From a virus, in the IMG/VR virus record IMGVR_UViG_3300027608_000007, positions 1-29,256 of that record: DNA of 29,256 nucleotides; one strand, given 5' to 3'. A program made the translations under genes and the position numbers. Under the pieces are notes generated by a model. It was given only the letters and a program-made list of their open reading frames with translations. It did not search any database and was not told where the DNA came from. Shown piece by piece: positions 17,086 to 23,678 of the stretch. Position 1 is the first letter of the stretch; each line of letters opens with the position of its first letter.

Positions 17086-17549
17086 AAAAACTAATAGCCT
17101 TTTTAAGCGTTCTAACGCTACTTAGCTGCTCAAGTGAACGCTTGGCTCAATACCACTACAAAAAAGCTCTTAAACACGGCTTAAAATTGATACAGGACAG
17201 CGACACAATAAGAATTACAACTATAGATTCTATTCCTATAATAGTAAACGATACAATTGTTTGGGAAAAAGTAGTTACGACTAAGGACTCGGTTATTTTT
17301 TTTAGAAATGTTTACCTGCCAAAAACGAAATTTCAAACTAGGCTAGAATATCGTTATAAGACTAAGATACTTAAACAAGATGTACTAAAATACAAGTATA
17401 TATATAAGGATAGTAAAGAAAAACGAAAAGAAGTTCAACAAGAAAAAAGAAAAACAAATTGGAACTTGTTTTTTTGGGGTTTTGGTGTAGGTATTTTTAC
17501 CTTGTTTCTGATAAAACTTATAATTAAAATCTATCTACCATTTAAATGA
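17082..17549 (+). CDS. unimolecular spanin (lipoprotein with C-terminal TM)
   Basis: From the ATG at 17082 the product is 155 residues. It has a lipoprotein signal with lipobox LLSC (Cys16), a periplasmic part rich in beta and charged coil (KTKFQTRLEYRYKTKILKQD, then a Lys/Glu helix), and a C-terminal transmembrane segment (WNLFFWGFGVGIFTLFLIKL). An outer-membrane lipid anchor plus inner-membrane helix in one chain is the definition of a u-spanin, which fuses the two membranes in the last step of lysis. The upstream TTG start is rejected because it would bury the signal peptide. Overlaps amidase by four bases. Confidence 0.8.
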   Translation: MKKLIAFLSVLTLLSCSSERLAQYHYKKALKHGLKLIQDSDTIRITTIDSIPIIVNDTIVWEKVVTTKDSVIFFRNVYLPKTKFQTRLEYRYKTKILKQDVLKYKYIYKDSKEKRKEVQQEKRKTNWNLFFWGFGVGIFTLFLIKLIIKIYLPFK

Positions 17550-18322
17550 TAAGAAAAAGATTGTTTTTTGACATCGAAACTAGTTTTAATGTTGGAATAT
17601 TTTGGCGAAGTGGTTATAACTTGACCATTAACCCCGGTGACATCATTCACGAAAGAGCCATTATATGCATTTGCTATAAATGGGAAGGTGAAGACGAAGT
17701 ACATAGCTTAGAATGGGATAGTAAGCAGTCTGACAAGGCAATGCTAAAGAAGTTTTTAAAGGTTATGGCTCAAGCTAACGAGATTGTGGCTCATAATGGC
17801 GATCGTTTTGATATGAAGTGGTTAAGGACTAGATGCATCTTTCACAATTTAGCAATGCCTCCAATACATAACACCATTGACACATTAAAAGAGGCAAAGA
17901 GGTACTTTAACTTTAATTCTAATAAACTAGACTACATAGCTAAATTTTTAGGAGTAGGTAAAAAGATGGAAACCGGAGGTCTTGATCTATGGAAAGACAT
18001 CGTGTTTAATAAATCACCGGAAGCGATGGCTAAGATGGTGGCATATTGTCAAATGGATGTAAACCTATTACAGGCCGTCTTTGATAAGCTTAACTCATAC
18101 ACACAATCAAAGGTCAACTATGCTGTATTAACAGGTGGAGATAAATACGAATGTCCTCAATGTAGCACGAATAACGTAAGATATAATAAGAAGGTCACGA
18201 CCTCAGCAGGTACAATTCATCATTGGCTAGTATGTAACCCTTGTAACAAATATTTTAAGGTGAATAATAAAACTTATGAAGATTGGGTAAAGTATAGAAT
18301 AATAAAGAAAAATATTTCATAA
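17546..18322 (+). CDS. DnaQ-like 3'-5' exonuclease with zinc ribbon
   Basis: This is a 258-residue protein. Residues 1-185 form a DEDD-type exonuclease: FFDIET (Asp9, Glu11), VAHNGDRFDMKWL (Asp89), then IDTLKEAKRYF, and AYCQMDVNLLQ (Asp171). It resembles RNase_H_2/YprB-type predicted exonucleases and DNA polymerase B proofreading domains. Residues 203-233 add a zinc ribbon CPQC...CNPC. Its start overlaps the spanin stop, so it is the last late gene before the terminator, an odd place for a DNA-metabolism enzyme. Substrate unknown; degradation of host DNA or end-trimming are possibilities. Confidence 0.78.
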   Translation: MIRKRLFFDIETSFNVGIFWRSGYNLTINPGDIIHERAIICICYKWEGEDEVHSLEWDSKQSDKAMLKKFLKVMAQANEIVAHNGDRFDMKWLRTRCIFHNLAMPPIHNTIDTLKEAKRYFNFNSNKLDYIAKFLGVGKKMETGGLDLWKDIVFNKSPEAMAKMVAYCQMDVNLLQAVFDKLNSYTQSKVNYAVLTGGDKYECPQCSTNNVRYNKKVTTSAGTIHHWLVCNPCNKYFKVNNKTYEDWVKYRIIKKNIS

Positions 18323-18349
18323 CTTAGCGACAAGTTTATTGGTTAGTTA

Positions 18350-18389
18350 AACCCCTGCATCTTTGGTTAGTTTGGCAGGGGTTTTTTTT
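18350..18389 (+). terminator. strong rho-independent terminator ending the late operon
   Basis: AACCCCTGC pairs with GCAGGGGTT across a 16-base loop and is followed by a run of T's to 18389. It separates the late genes from the early control region. Two copies of TTGGTTAGTT lie at 18339-18348 and 18363-18372, the second in the loop; their reverse complement AACTAACCAA recurs before several early genes. Confidence 0.9.
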
Positions 18390-18422
18390 GTCACAAATCT
18401 TTGTAGAATTTTCCACTATAAA

Positions 18423-18438
18423 GTTAGTTTTAACTAAC
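18423..18438. promoter_or_regulatory. inverted repeat GTTAGTT-TT-AACTAAC
   Basis: A perfect 7-bp dyad with a 2-base centre. Each arm matches the core of the TTGGTTAGTT/AACTAACCAA element found at the terminator and in the leaders of early genes, so it may be a two-sided version of the same protein-binding site. Confidence 0.45.
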
Positions 18439-18507
18439 ATAATAGCTAGAATAGTCTATTAATGTAAGATATAACTTACATAAAGCACCCTTTTTGTAAA
18501 GTATATT

Positions 18508-18556
18508 TAAGGTTATTACCTTACTATACGAGAACTTTCATAAGGTTATAGCCTTA
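18508..18556. promoter_or_regulatory. pair of related 16-bp dyads 33 bp apart
   Basis: TAAGGTTATTACCTTA (18508-18523) and TAAGGTTATAGCCTTA (18541-18556) share 14 of 16 bases. Both are dyads, and their starts are 33 bp apart, close to three helical turns. This is the arrangement of paired operators for a dimeric regulator. A cognate protein is not identified. Confidence 0.5.
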
Positions 18557-18627
18557 TTTCTTATGTTCAAATTTTCGGTTTTCTATACACGAGGACAAAA
18601 TATGTCCATTTTTTACCTTCGTTCCTT

Positions 18628-18646
18628 ATTTAGAATCATTCTAAAT
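18628..18646. promoter_or_regulatory. perfect 19-bp palindrome ATTTAGAAT-C-ATTCTAAAT
   Basis: Nine-base perfect arms around a single C, 34 bases before the -33 box of the early promoter. Length and symmetry are typical of a dimeric HTH operator. There is no T-run after it, so it is not a terminator. Confidence 0.55.
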
Positions 18647-18679
18647 TTGTTAATTTGTTAAAAATAATTGTTAAAATGT

Positions 18680-18710
18680 TTGGTCAGTAAAATAATACGC
18701 TTTAGATTTG
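18680..18710 (+). promoter_or_regulatory. early promoter, Bacteroidota housekeeping type
   Basis: TTG (18680-18682), a 20-base spacer, then TAGATTTG (18703-18710), which fits the TTG/TAnnTTTG consensus of Bacteroidota sigma-A promoters. The 23 bases from 18707 to 18729 are identical to 24664-24686, where a second such promoter lies. The leader ends in AACTAACCAA just before the ATG at 18748. Confidence 0.75.
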
Positions 18711-18747
18711 TATATAATTATTTACTAACTATTTAAAACTAACCAAA

Positions 18748-18927
18748 ATGAAAGAACTAACTAAAAAAGACGAACGATTAGCTAAAAAATGTTTAAAACA
18801 TTTAGAAGATTGGACAAAAGAACAATTACTTGAGGATATGGAGCAATTGCTTTTGGCTTTAGCCGAAAAAGGAAGCGACTTAACAAACCTTGAATTTTAT
18901 TACTCAAACCACAAACAAAGCAATTAA
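18748..18927 (+). CDS. small early protein (59 aa)
   Basis: This is a 59-residue charged helical protein (MKELTKKDERLAKKCLKHLE...), the first gene behind the early promoter and therefore probably the first phage protein made. Two amphipathic helices are expected (residues 5-20 and 24-42). Small charged early proteins of phages often bind and reprogramme host enzymes, but nothing specific is recognisable. The A-rich leader ACTAACCAAA precedes the ATG. Confidence 0.65.
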   Translation: MKELTKKDERLAKKCLKHLEDWTKEQLLEDMEQLLLALAEKGSDLTNLEFYYSNHKQSN

Positions 18928-18950
18928 TACTAACCTTTAAAAACTAAACG

Positions 18951-19124
18951 ATGAAAAACACAACAAAAGATTACAGGATTGAATTTCAAGACGAAAATCA
19001 AAACGAATTATGGACAAGTATTGTAACAGCAGTAGACCTAAAAGATGCTACGGATTACGCACACAAATTAATGGCAGGAACAAGCCACAATGATTTAACC
19101 ACCTTTATAATAACTGAGCTATGA
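18951..19124 (+). CDS. small early protein (57 aa)
   Basis: 57 residues, starting MKNTTKDYRIEFQDENQN, with a beta-strand/helix pattern (strand YRIEFQ, strand WTSIVTAVD, helix LKDATDYAHKLM). The strand-strand-helix layout with 'A-x-D-L-K-D-A-x-x-Y-A' resembles small proteins that rearrange query-residue-type 'Ala-x-x-A' helices seen in many phages and integrases' arm domains, without a defined role. Its stop overlaps the next start as ATGA, so it belongs to a tight early operon. Confidence 0.6.
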   Translation: MKNTTKDYRIEFQDENQNELWTSIVTAVDLKDATDYAHKLMAGTSHNDLTTFIITEL

Positions 19125-19297
19125 CAACAGAACAAATGACAGCTACTATCCTCCTTTATTCAATAGAGTTGAGAGACGAGTACAATGAAATGGCCGGAGC
19201 ATTCGGACATACTGACCCTGCGACTCAAAGACTACAAACAAAATATGTAACGCTTTTAATATTAATCGAAAAACTAGGACTAGATGAAAATTATTGA
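19121..19297 (+). CDS. small early protein (58 aa)
   Basis: 58 residues (MTTEQMTATILLYSIELRDE...), mostly helical, with a central loop GAFGHTDPATQR. No recognised domain. Overlaps the preceding gene by ATGA and the next tiny gene by 14 bases. It was inferred from the continuous chain of overlapping small frames, which argues that these are real genes. Confidence 0.55.
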   Translation: MTTEQMTATILLYSIELRDEYNEMAGAFGHTDPATQRLQTKYVTLLILIEKLGLDENY

Positions 19298-19364
19298 AAT
19301 AATACAAGGATTAACAGCCTTGACACTCTTTTTAGTATCAATCTATTTATCCTGTTCGCTATGA
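19284..19364 (+). CDS. tiny membrane peptide (26 aa)
   Basis: The 26-residue ORF MKIIEIIQGLTALTLFLVSI... is almost entirely one hydrophobic helix ending YLSCSL. Both ends overlap neighbouring frames (ATGA at 19361), the same chaining seen throughout this operon. It could be a single-pass membrane peptide acting on the host envelope. It is short, so it may also be a translational link between neighbours. Confidence 0.4.
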   Translation: MKIIEIIQGLTALTLFLVSIYLSCSL

Positions 19365-19612
19365 GTTACGAGATAGATTACGTAAAAAAAGGCTACCTTA
19401 ACGTATGGTGGGCCTCTGATGATGGAGGTATCGTATACACTGCTGAGTTTAGATGTTATTTCGTTGAGGAAGGCGTTTATGAGGCATTGCTAGTTGATAG
19501 TTATCAAAGAGGTAAAAATTACATAATATTTACTCCCTTAACTAGCAGAGAGCTAGAAGAGACAACCCAACTTGTAGAAGAATGGGCCTATAACAATCCG
19601 GAAAATATATAA
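19361..19612 (+). CDS. hypothetical early protein (83 aa)
   Basis: 83 residues, acidic, starting MSYEIDYVKKGYLNVWWASD, with strands in the first half (GGIVYTAEFRCYFVEE, YEALLVDSY) and a C-terminal helix (SRELEETTQLVEEWAYNN). It looks like a small alpha/beta domain. Linked by ATGA to the upstream peptide. No family recognised. Confidence 0.6.
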   Translation: MSYEIDYVKKGYLNVWWASDDGGIVYTAEFRCYFVEEGVYEALLVDSYQRGKNYIIFTPLTSRELEETTQLVEEWAYNNPENI

Positions 19613-19614
19613 AT

Positions 19615-19785
19615 ATGGAAACTAACGAAAATGAATTTACACAAACAACTTTCAGCCTTAAACGGAAGATGCTATGGTGGCGAGAGCAAAGTGTGGAAGG
19701 AGATAAAGGTGGAAGTTTTAACTTAGAACTTTACCTAGACTATCTAAGCGAACAAGATTTTAACGAAATAAAACAAGACAAATGA
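19615..19785 (+). CDS. small early protein (56 aa)
   Basis: 56 residues (METNENEFTQTTFSLKRKML...), with a basic, Trp-rich centre (KRKMLWWREQ) and an acidic helical end (LDYLSEQDFNEIKQDK). Starts two bases after the previous stop and overlaps the next gene by ATGA. No family recognised. Confidence 0.55.
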   Translation: METNENEFTQTTFSLKRKMLWWREQSVEGDKGGSFNLELYLDYLSEQDFNEIKQDK

Positions 19786-20048
19786 AAGAAGTAAAATGGT
19801 GGAAATTATTAATTGTATTTTTTTCCGCAATAGTTTTAGAAGCAAATAGTATTGCAGGCTTCAGATTTTTAATGGATGAGCATTGGATGGGGATGGTTAT
19901 GATGGCTGCAATTAACCCTTTTTTATGCTTACCAATGAACCATTACACGATTGAAGTTAAGACATTCAAGGGAAGAGCAATTATTGCTTTGGCATTTAGC
20001 ATTGGCTTTGTAGTAGGAATATTAACAATCCGACCTTTTTTTATATGA
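19782..20048 (+). CDS. early membrane protein (88 aa)
   Basis: 88 residues with three hydrophobic segments: LLIVFFSAIVLEANSIAGF (about 9-27), WMGMVMMAAINPFLCLP (about 35-51) and AIIALAFSIGFVVGILTI (about 66-83). The pattern is that of a small polytopic inner-membrane protein expressed early, perhaps altering the host envelope or blocking superinfection. That role is a guess. Coupled by ATGA at both ends. Confidence 0.6.
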   Translation: MKEVKWWKLLIVFFSAIVLEANSIAGFRFLMDEHWMGMVMMAAINPFLCLPMNHYTIEVKTFKGRAIIALAFSIGFVVGILTIRPFFI

Positions 20049-20200
20049 AACATTATAAAATAACTTACGTGTTTTATTTAGATAGCAGATGCACTAAAAA
20101 AACAATTGGTTATCGTGTTTTGAAAGCACTTGATCAAGACCACGCTATAATGCGTATGGCAATGCAAAGAAAATTAATATTGAAAGTTGAAACAATATGA
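20045..20200 (+). CDS. small early protein (51 aa)
   Basis: 51 residues, basic (MKHYKITYVFYLDSRCTKKT...): two strands followed by a helix with QDHAIMRMAMQRKL. It resembles in layout the 57-residue protein at 18951 (strand-strand-'A-L-D-x-D-H-A' helix), so the two may be distant relatives. Coupled by four-base overlaps to its neighbours. Confidence 0.5.
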   Translation: MKHYKITYVFYLDSRCTKKTIGYRVLKALDQDHAIMRMAMQRKLILKVETI

Positions 20201-20262
20201 AAAAACTAATTGAATACATTTACTTACGCTTAATTACTTATACATATGGAAACCTTGATTAA
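20197..20262 (+). CDS. very short ORF (21 aa) linking to the replication gene
   Basis: The frame MKKLIEYIYLRLITYTYGNLD starts in the preceding stop (ATGA) and ends 17 bases inside the next gene. It might be a leader peptide that couples translation to the DnaA-C-like gene. With 21 codons, chance is a real alternative. Confidence 0.25.
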   Translation: MKKLIEYIYLRLITYTYGNLD

Positions 20263-20626
20263 ACGAATACACGAAATAATTGAAATAGAAAATTTGCGAG
20301 AACGAACAAAGAAGCCAACTAAAGTACATAGGCGATGGTTCATATTTGCTTACCTGAGAAAAAATAATTTTATTCTACGTGAAATTGCTGAACTTTTTGG
20401 AATGAATCACGCTACTATTATTCACGGAATTACACAGGCTGCATTGTTTGAAAGAGTAAAAGACGAAATGTACCTAATAGATACGATTGATTTATTTGAG
20501 GAATTTAACAACACTACGATTAAAATAAAAGAGCGTAATTTAATAGATGACATAATGGAAGGAAAAAACTACCACGATTTGGCTAAAATTAAAAAGCGTT
20601 TACAAAACAATGTTTATAAAAATTAA
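20246..20626 (+). CDS. DnaA C-terminal-domain-like DNA-binding protein
   Basis: 126 residues. The segment FAYLRKNNFILREIAELFGM + NHATIIHGI (residues 34-62) follows the DnaA domain IV signature, where a helix-turn-helix and the 'D/N-H-A/S-T-I-I-H-G/A' motif read the DnaA box. No AAA+ domain is present, so the protein is a stand-alone origin-binding module. It may compete with host DnaA or mark the phage origin. The C-terminal half (about 65-126) is a charged helix. It is next to the initiator and helicase genes. Confidence 0.72.
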   Translation: METLIKRIHEIIEIENLRERTKKPTKVHRRWFIFAYLRKNNFILREIAELFGMNHATIIHGITQAALFERVKDEMYLIDTIDLFEEFNNTTIKIKERNLIDDIMEGKNYHDLAKIKKRLQNNVYKN

Positions 20627-20630
20627 GATT

Positions 20631-21245
20631 ATGAGTGGATGGATTAAAATGCATAGGCAGATTTTAGAATGGGAATGGTACTCAGATACAAATACCTTTC
20701 GTGTTTTTTTACACCTGCTTCTTAAAGCAAACCATAAAGAAAAAAGATATAGAGGAATGGATTTAAAAGTTGGAACGATAATAACGTCAAGAGATATTTT
20801 AGCACTTGAAACAGGTCTTAGTGTAAGACAAGTACGAACTTCTTTAGACAAGCTAAAAACGACCAACGAAGTGACCATCAAAACAAGTTCACAAGGTACT
20901 ATAATTGAGGTAGTTAACTACGCTAAATATCAACTAACGACCAACGAAACGACCAACGAGCGACCAACAAACGACCAACAAACGACCACTAACAAGAATG
21001 ATAAGAAAGAAAAGAATGAAAGAAGTATATTTATTGAACCTACTTATAATGATATTCTTGAGTATTGTATAGAACGAAAAAACGGAGTTGATGTAAACAA
21101 ATTTTTAAATTTCTACTCATCTAAAGGATGGATGGTTGGTAAGAACAAAATGATAGATTGGAAAGCTTGTGTACGAACTTGGGAAAAACCAATTGAAATT
21201 AAAGAAGTAAACGAACCTAATAAATGGAAAGCGCCGTGGAGTTAA
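20631..21245 (+). CDS. replication initiator / replisome organiser (winged helix, DnaD-like)
   Basis: 204 residues from the ATG at 20631, four bases after the preceding stop; an in-frame upstream ATG (20610) exists, but related proteins as I recall begin MSGWIKxHR. Residues 1-100 form a winged-helix DNA-binding domain (WEWYSDTNTFRVFLHLLLKA, TIITSRDILALETGLSVRQV, IIEVVNYAKYQ). A Thr/Asn/Gln-rich linker (103-130), encoded by tandem iterons, is followed by a DnaD/organiser-type C-terminal region (DILEYCIERKNG ... FYSSKGWMVGKNKMIDWKAC, 140-187). It likely binds the origin and loads the helicase encoded next. Confidence 0.82.
   Translation: MSGWIKMHRQILEWEWYSDTNTFRVFLHLLLKANHKEKRYRGMDLKVGTIITSRDILALETGLSVRQVRTSLDKLKTTNEVTIKTSSQGTIIEVVNYAKYQLTTNETTNERPTNDQQTTTNKNDKKEKNERSIFIEPTYNDILEYCIERKNGVDVNKFLNFYSSKGWMVGKNKMIDWKACVRTWEKPIEIKEVNEPNKWKAPWS
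20938..20990. repeat. iterons inside the initiator gene (candidate origin)
   Basis: CGACCAAC occurs at 20938, 20950, 20961 and 20972, and as CGACCACT at 20983, at steps of 12, 11, 11 and 11 bp, so all face one side of the helix. Another copy is at 20860. They encode the linker between the two initiator domains, as the lambda O iterons do, and an AT-rich stretch follows. Origin function is inferred. Confidence 0.65.
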
Positions 21246-22144
21246 ATGGGTTTAAGATTACAGAACCCGGTGATGTTATTACCGAACTGTTCAGATATAG
21301 AGATAATTACAATCAAAAAGGAAAGTATCTAGGTTTTGCAAAGTTACACGAACATTACTCAATGAGCTTAGGCAATTGCACCGATTGGACAGGTTTTCCT
21401 ATGAGTGGAAAGACTCAAGTACTAATGGAATGTTTGATGAATACATCTAAGTTTTACGGATGGAAACATTTAGTTTACTTTCCGGATGTTGGTTCTAATG
21501 TCGAAATCATAGCAGATTTGATAAACAAAAAGACAGGCAAGAGTTTTAACCCATTAGCTAGAAATGTCATACAAGATAGAGAAATAACACAGGCTATTGA
21601 TTGGGTCTTAAACCATTTTAAAGTGCTTACTCGTGAAGACGTAAAAGCTAAACTTACACCTGTACAATTTTGGGATATGGCTGTTGAGATAAAAAAAAAA
21701 GAAGAATTACATACAGCATCGATTGACTCTTGGAAGGATATGAATCACCCATATAATGATTATGGTGGATACGCTCAATATCTTGAATATGTTTTACCTT
21801 ACCGAAATCAAATAGCCGAGGACAATAATTTGCACCTTCATACGATCATACACCCAAAATTAACTGAAAAAGAAAACGGAAAACGAAACGCTCCTGTTCC
21901 ATATGACTTGAAAGGTGGTAGCGAATGGTTTAATTCAGGCAAATGTATGATAACCGTACACCGGCAAGACCCAACTTTTAATCTAGCTGAAATACATTTT
22001 AATAAAATTAAGCCACGTTCAAATGGTAATATTGGAATGATAGAAATATGGTTTGACAAGGAACGATTGAGCTATTTTGAACAAAGTAACCCATCGCCAA
22101 ATGTATATGAGAAAGCATACGCAGCTAAACAAATAATAAAATAA
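21224..22144 (+). CDS. DnaB/Twinkle-type replicative helicase core (SF4 ATPase)
   Basis: 306 residues. Walker A GFPMSGKTQ (57-65), Walker B-like SIDSW (166-170) followed by NHPYNDYGGYAQYLEYV, a histidine sensor strand LHTIIHPKL (205-213), and DLKGGSEWFNSGKCMITVHR (228-247) match the RecA-fold helicase domain of the T7 gp4/Twinkle type, which has 'D-I-x-G-S-A-x-W-x-N-x-A-D'. There is no primase or TOPRIM domain, so priming must come from the host. It overlaps the initiator gene by 22 bases, consistent with loader/helicase co-production. Confidence 0.8.
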   Translation: MESAVELNGFKITEPGDVITELFRYRDNYNQKGKYLGFAKLHEHYSMSLGNCTDWTGFPMSGKTQVLMECLMNTSKFYGWKHLVYFPDVGSNVEIIADLINKKTGKSFNPLARNVIQDREITQAIDWVLNHFKVLTREDVKAKLTPVQFWDMAVEIKKKEELHTASIDSWKDMNHPYNDYGGYAQYLEYVLPYRNQIAEDNNLHLHTIIHPKLTEKENGKRNAPVPYDLKGGSEWFNSGKCMITVHRQDPTFNLAEIHFNKIKPRSNGNIGMIEIWFDKERLSYFEQSNPSPNVYEKAYAAKQIIK

Positions 22145-22147
22145 TAA

Positions 22148-22432
22148 ATGGAACTAGAACTTTTAAAAGCAAGAACGATTTTACGAAAAACTTTATTAAA
22201 ATTAAAAGTAAGTAGGGAAGAAATCGAAGAGAAAAACGAACATAGAAAAGATTTAATTAATTCTATGCTAGAAACAGAAAACGAGTTAAGCGAAGTATTG
22301 ACAACTTTTTTGATCTTAGAGAAACAAGCTCGTGAATTTTCACAAAGTGCTTATAGACTTGAAAGATTAAATTTAGATTTAAAATTTAAAATTAAAGATT
22401 TAGAGAATCAAATAGAAGTAAATAATTTTTAA
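22148..22432 (+). CDS. coiled-coil protein (94 aa)
   Basis: 94 residues, Lys/Glu/Leu-rich, almost continuous heptads (LLKARTILRKTLLKLKV, then REEIEEKNEH to the end ENQIEVNNF). It starts three bases after the helicase stop. Such small coiled-coil proteins next to replication genes could serve as adaptors, but no family is recognised. Confidence 0.6.
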   Translation: MELELLKARTILRKTLLKLKVSREEIEEKNEHRKDLINSMLETENELSEVLTTFLILEKQAREFSQSAYRLERLNLDLKFKIKDLENQIEVNNF

Positions 22433-22462
22433 TATAATTACTAACCAATAAAACCAATTAAA

Positions 22463-22861
22463 ATGAAACAATTAAATTTATTCGGCAAAGAATTTTCGCC
22501 AAATCAAGATGAACAAAAATATTCGTCAAAGATTGAAGCACCTATTTATGAGCCAAAAAACGCAAAACCTCACTTAATGGAACTTTGTGATAAAAGTAAA
22601 ACACATAGATTAATTAGGGAAATTGATATGTCTACTTTGTCTATTGAAGAAAAGACATTTTTAATTGATGCTGCAAGAAGGCACAATGTATTTAACTATG
22701 AAAAAATAGCTGACTATTATTCCCATTCAAATAAAGAAATGCAAAATTTAATGGAACGCTCTGCGCTAGTTATAATTGATTTTGAAAAAGCTATTCAATT
22801 AGGGTATGTAAAAATGTGTAATGAAATAAGAAATCAATATCTTGAAGAATATGGAGAATAA
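22463..22861 (+). CDS. conserved partner of the glycosyltransferase (132 aa)
   Basis: 132 residues: an N-terminal LNLFGKEF peptide, then SKTHRLIREIDMSTLSIEEK and a helical C-terminus with RRHNVFNYEKIADYYSHSNK and ALVIIDFEKAIQLGYVKM. I recall this second half as a conserved domain that accompanies phage DNA-modifying enzymes (methyltransferases or glycosyltransferases). The N-terminal 'LNLFG' could be a clamp-binding (QLxLF-type) motif: Q3-L-N-L-F fits QxxLF. It overlaps the glycosyltransferase gene by 11 bases. Its biochemical role is unknown. Confidence 0.55.
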   Translation: MKQLNLFGKEFSPNQDEQKYSSKIEAPIYEPKNAKPHLMELCDKSKTHRLIREIDMSTLSIEEKTFLIDAARRHNVFNYEKIADYYSHSNKEMQNLMERSALVIIDFEKAIQLGYVKMCNEIRNQYLEEYGE

Positions 22862-23678
22862 AGATTTTGCAGTGTTTATATTAACACACGGAAGACCGGA
22901 CAATGTAAAAACATTAAGCACATTAAAAAAGTGTGGATATACAGGTAAGATTTATTTTATTGTAGATAATGAAGATAAAACTATTGAGCAATATCAAAAA
23001 AATTACGGAATTGAAAATGTAAAGATATTTGATAAAAAATCAATGGCTAATAGTATAGATGAAGGAAATAATTTTGACAATAGGAAAGTAATTATTCACG
23101 CAAGAAACGCTTCTTTTGAAATTGCAAAAGATTTAGGCATAACTTATTTTGTTCAATTTGATGATGATTATTATTATTTTGGTTATAGATATATGACCGG
23201 GGCAAAAATTATAAAAAATATAGATAAGGTATTTGATACAATGTTAAATTTTTATAAATCTACAAATATAAAATCTATATGTTTTTCTCAAGGTGGTGAC
23301 CACATTGGTGGATTTAGTGGTATCAAATTAAAAAGAAAAGCTATGAATTCTTTTTTTTGTTCAACACAAAGACCATTTAAATTTGTAGGAAGTATTAATG
23401 AAGATGTAAATACATATACTTCTTTAGGGTGTAGAGGTGATTTGTTTTTTACGTTTACTAATATTCAATTAGACCAAAAAGATACTCAAAGTAATAAAGG
23501 AGGTATGACAGATGAATATGCATTAACTGGTACTTATATTAAATCATTTCATAGTGTTTTGATGCATCCAAGTGGAGTAAAAGTTTCTATGATGAATTCT
23601 AATAATACAAGATTACACCATTCAATAAAATGGATAAATACAACACCAATGATAATAGATAATAAATATAAAAAATGA
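22851..23678 (+). CDS. TAGT-like glycosyltransferase (probable DNA-base glycosylation)
   Basis: 275 residues from the ATG at 22851 (a TTG three codons upstream is rejected). GT-A type fold: AVFILTHGRPDNVKTL (7-22), GKIYFIVDNED (32-42), a pre-motif HARNASFEIAKDLGI (83-97), then FVQFDDDYYYF with the metal-binding DDD at 104-106, AMNSFFC, and the highly characteristic INEDVNTYTSLGCRGDLFFT (182-201). These blocks match what I recall of the TET-associated glycosyltransferase family, which adds sugars to hydroxymethylated bases in phage DNA. No TET/JBP dioxygenase or DNA methyltransferase is visible elsewhere, so the acceptor is unclear. Confidence 0.75.
   Translation: MENKDFAVFILTHGRPDNVKTLSTLKKCGYTGKIYFIVDNEDKTIEQYQKNYGIENVKIFDKKSMANSIDEGNNFDNRKVIIHARNASFEIAKDLGITYFVQFDDDYYYFGYRYMTGAKIIKNIDKVFDTMLNFYKSTNIKSICFSQGGDHIGGFSGIKLKRKAMNSFFCSTQRPFKFVGSINEDVNTYTSLGCRGDLFFTFTNIQLDQKDTQSNKGGMTDEYALTGTYIKSFHSVLMHPSGVKVSMMNSNNTRLHHSIKWINTTPMIIDNKYKK

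Larger units (their letters stand above)
18390..18702. promoter_or_regulatory. gene-free control region with many dyads
   Basis: No ORF of note. It holds a series of inverted repeats: 18423-18438, 18463-18480, 18508-18523, 18541-18556, 18593-18607 and 18628-18646. After these come three TTGTTAA-type direct repeats (about 18649-18676). Located between the late terminator and the early promoter, it is the natural site for operators and perhaps initiation of replication. Which proteins bind is unknown. Confidence 0.7.

Noticed and set aside
18628-18646. Palindrome as a rho-independent terminator
   Set aside because: AT-rich stem with a one-base centre and no T-run; better read as an operator.
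20938-20990. CRISPR-like short repeat array
   Set aside because: Repeat units of 8-11 bp without spacers, lying within a coding frame; consistent with iterons, not with CRISPR.
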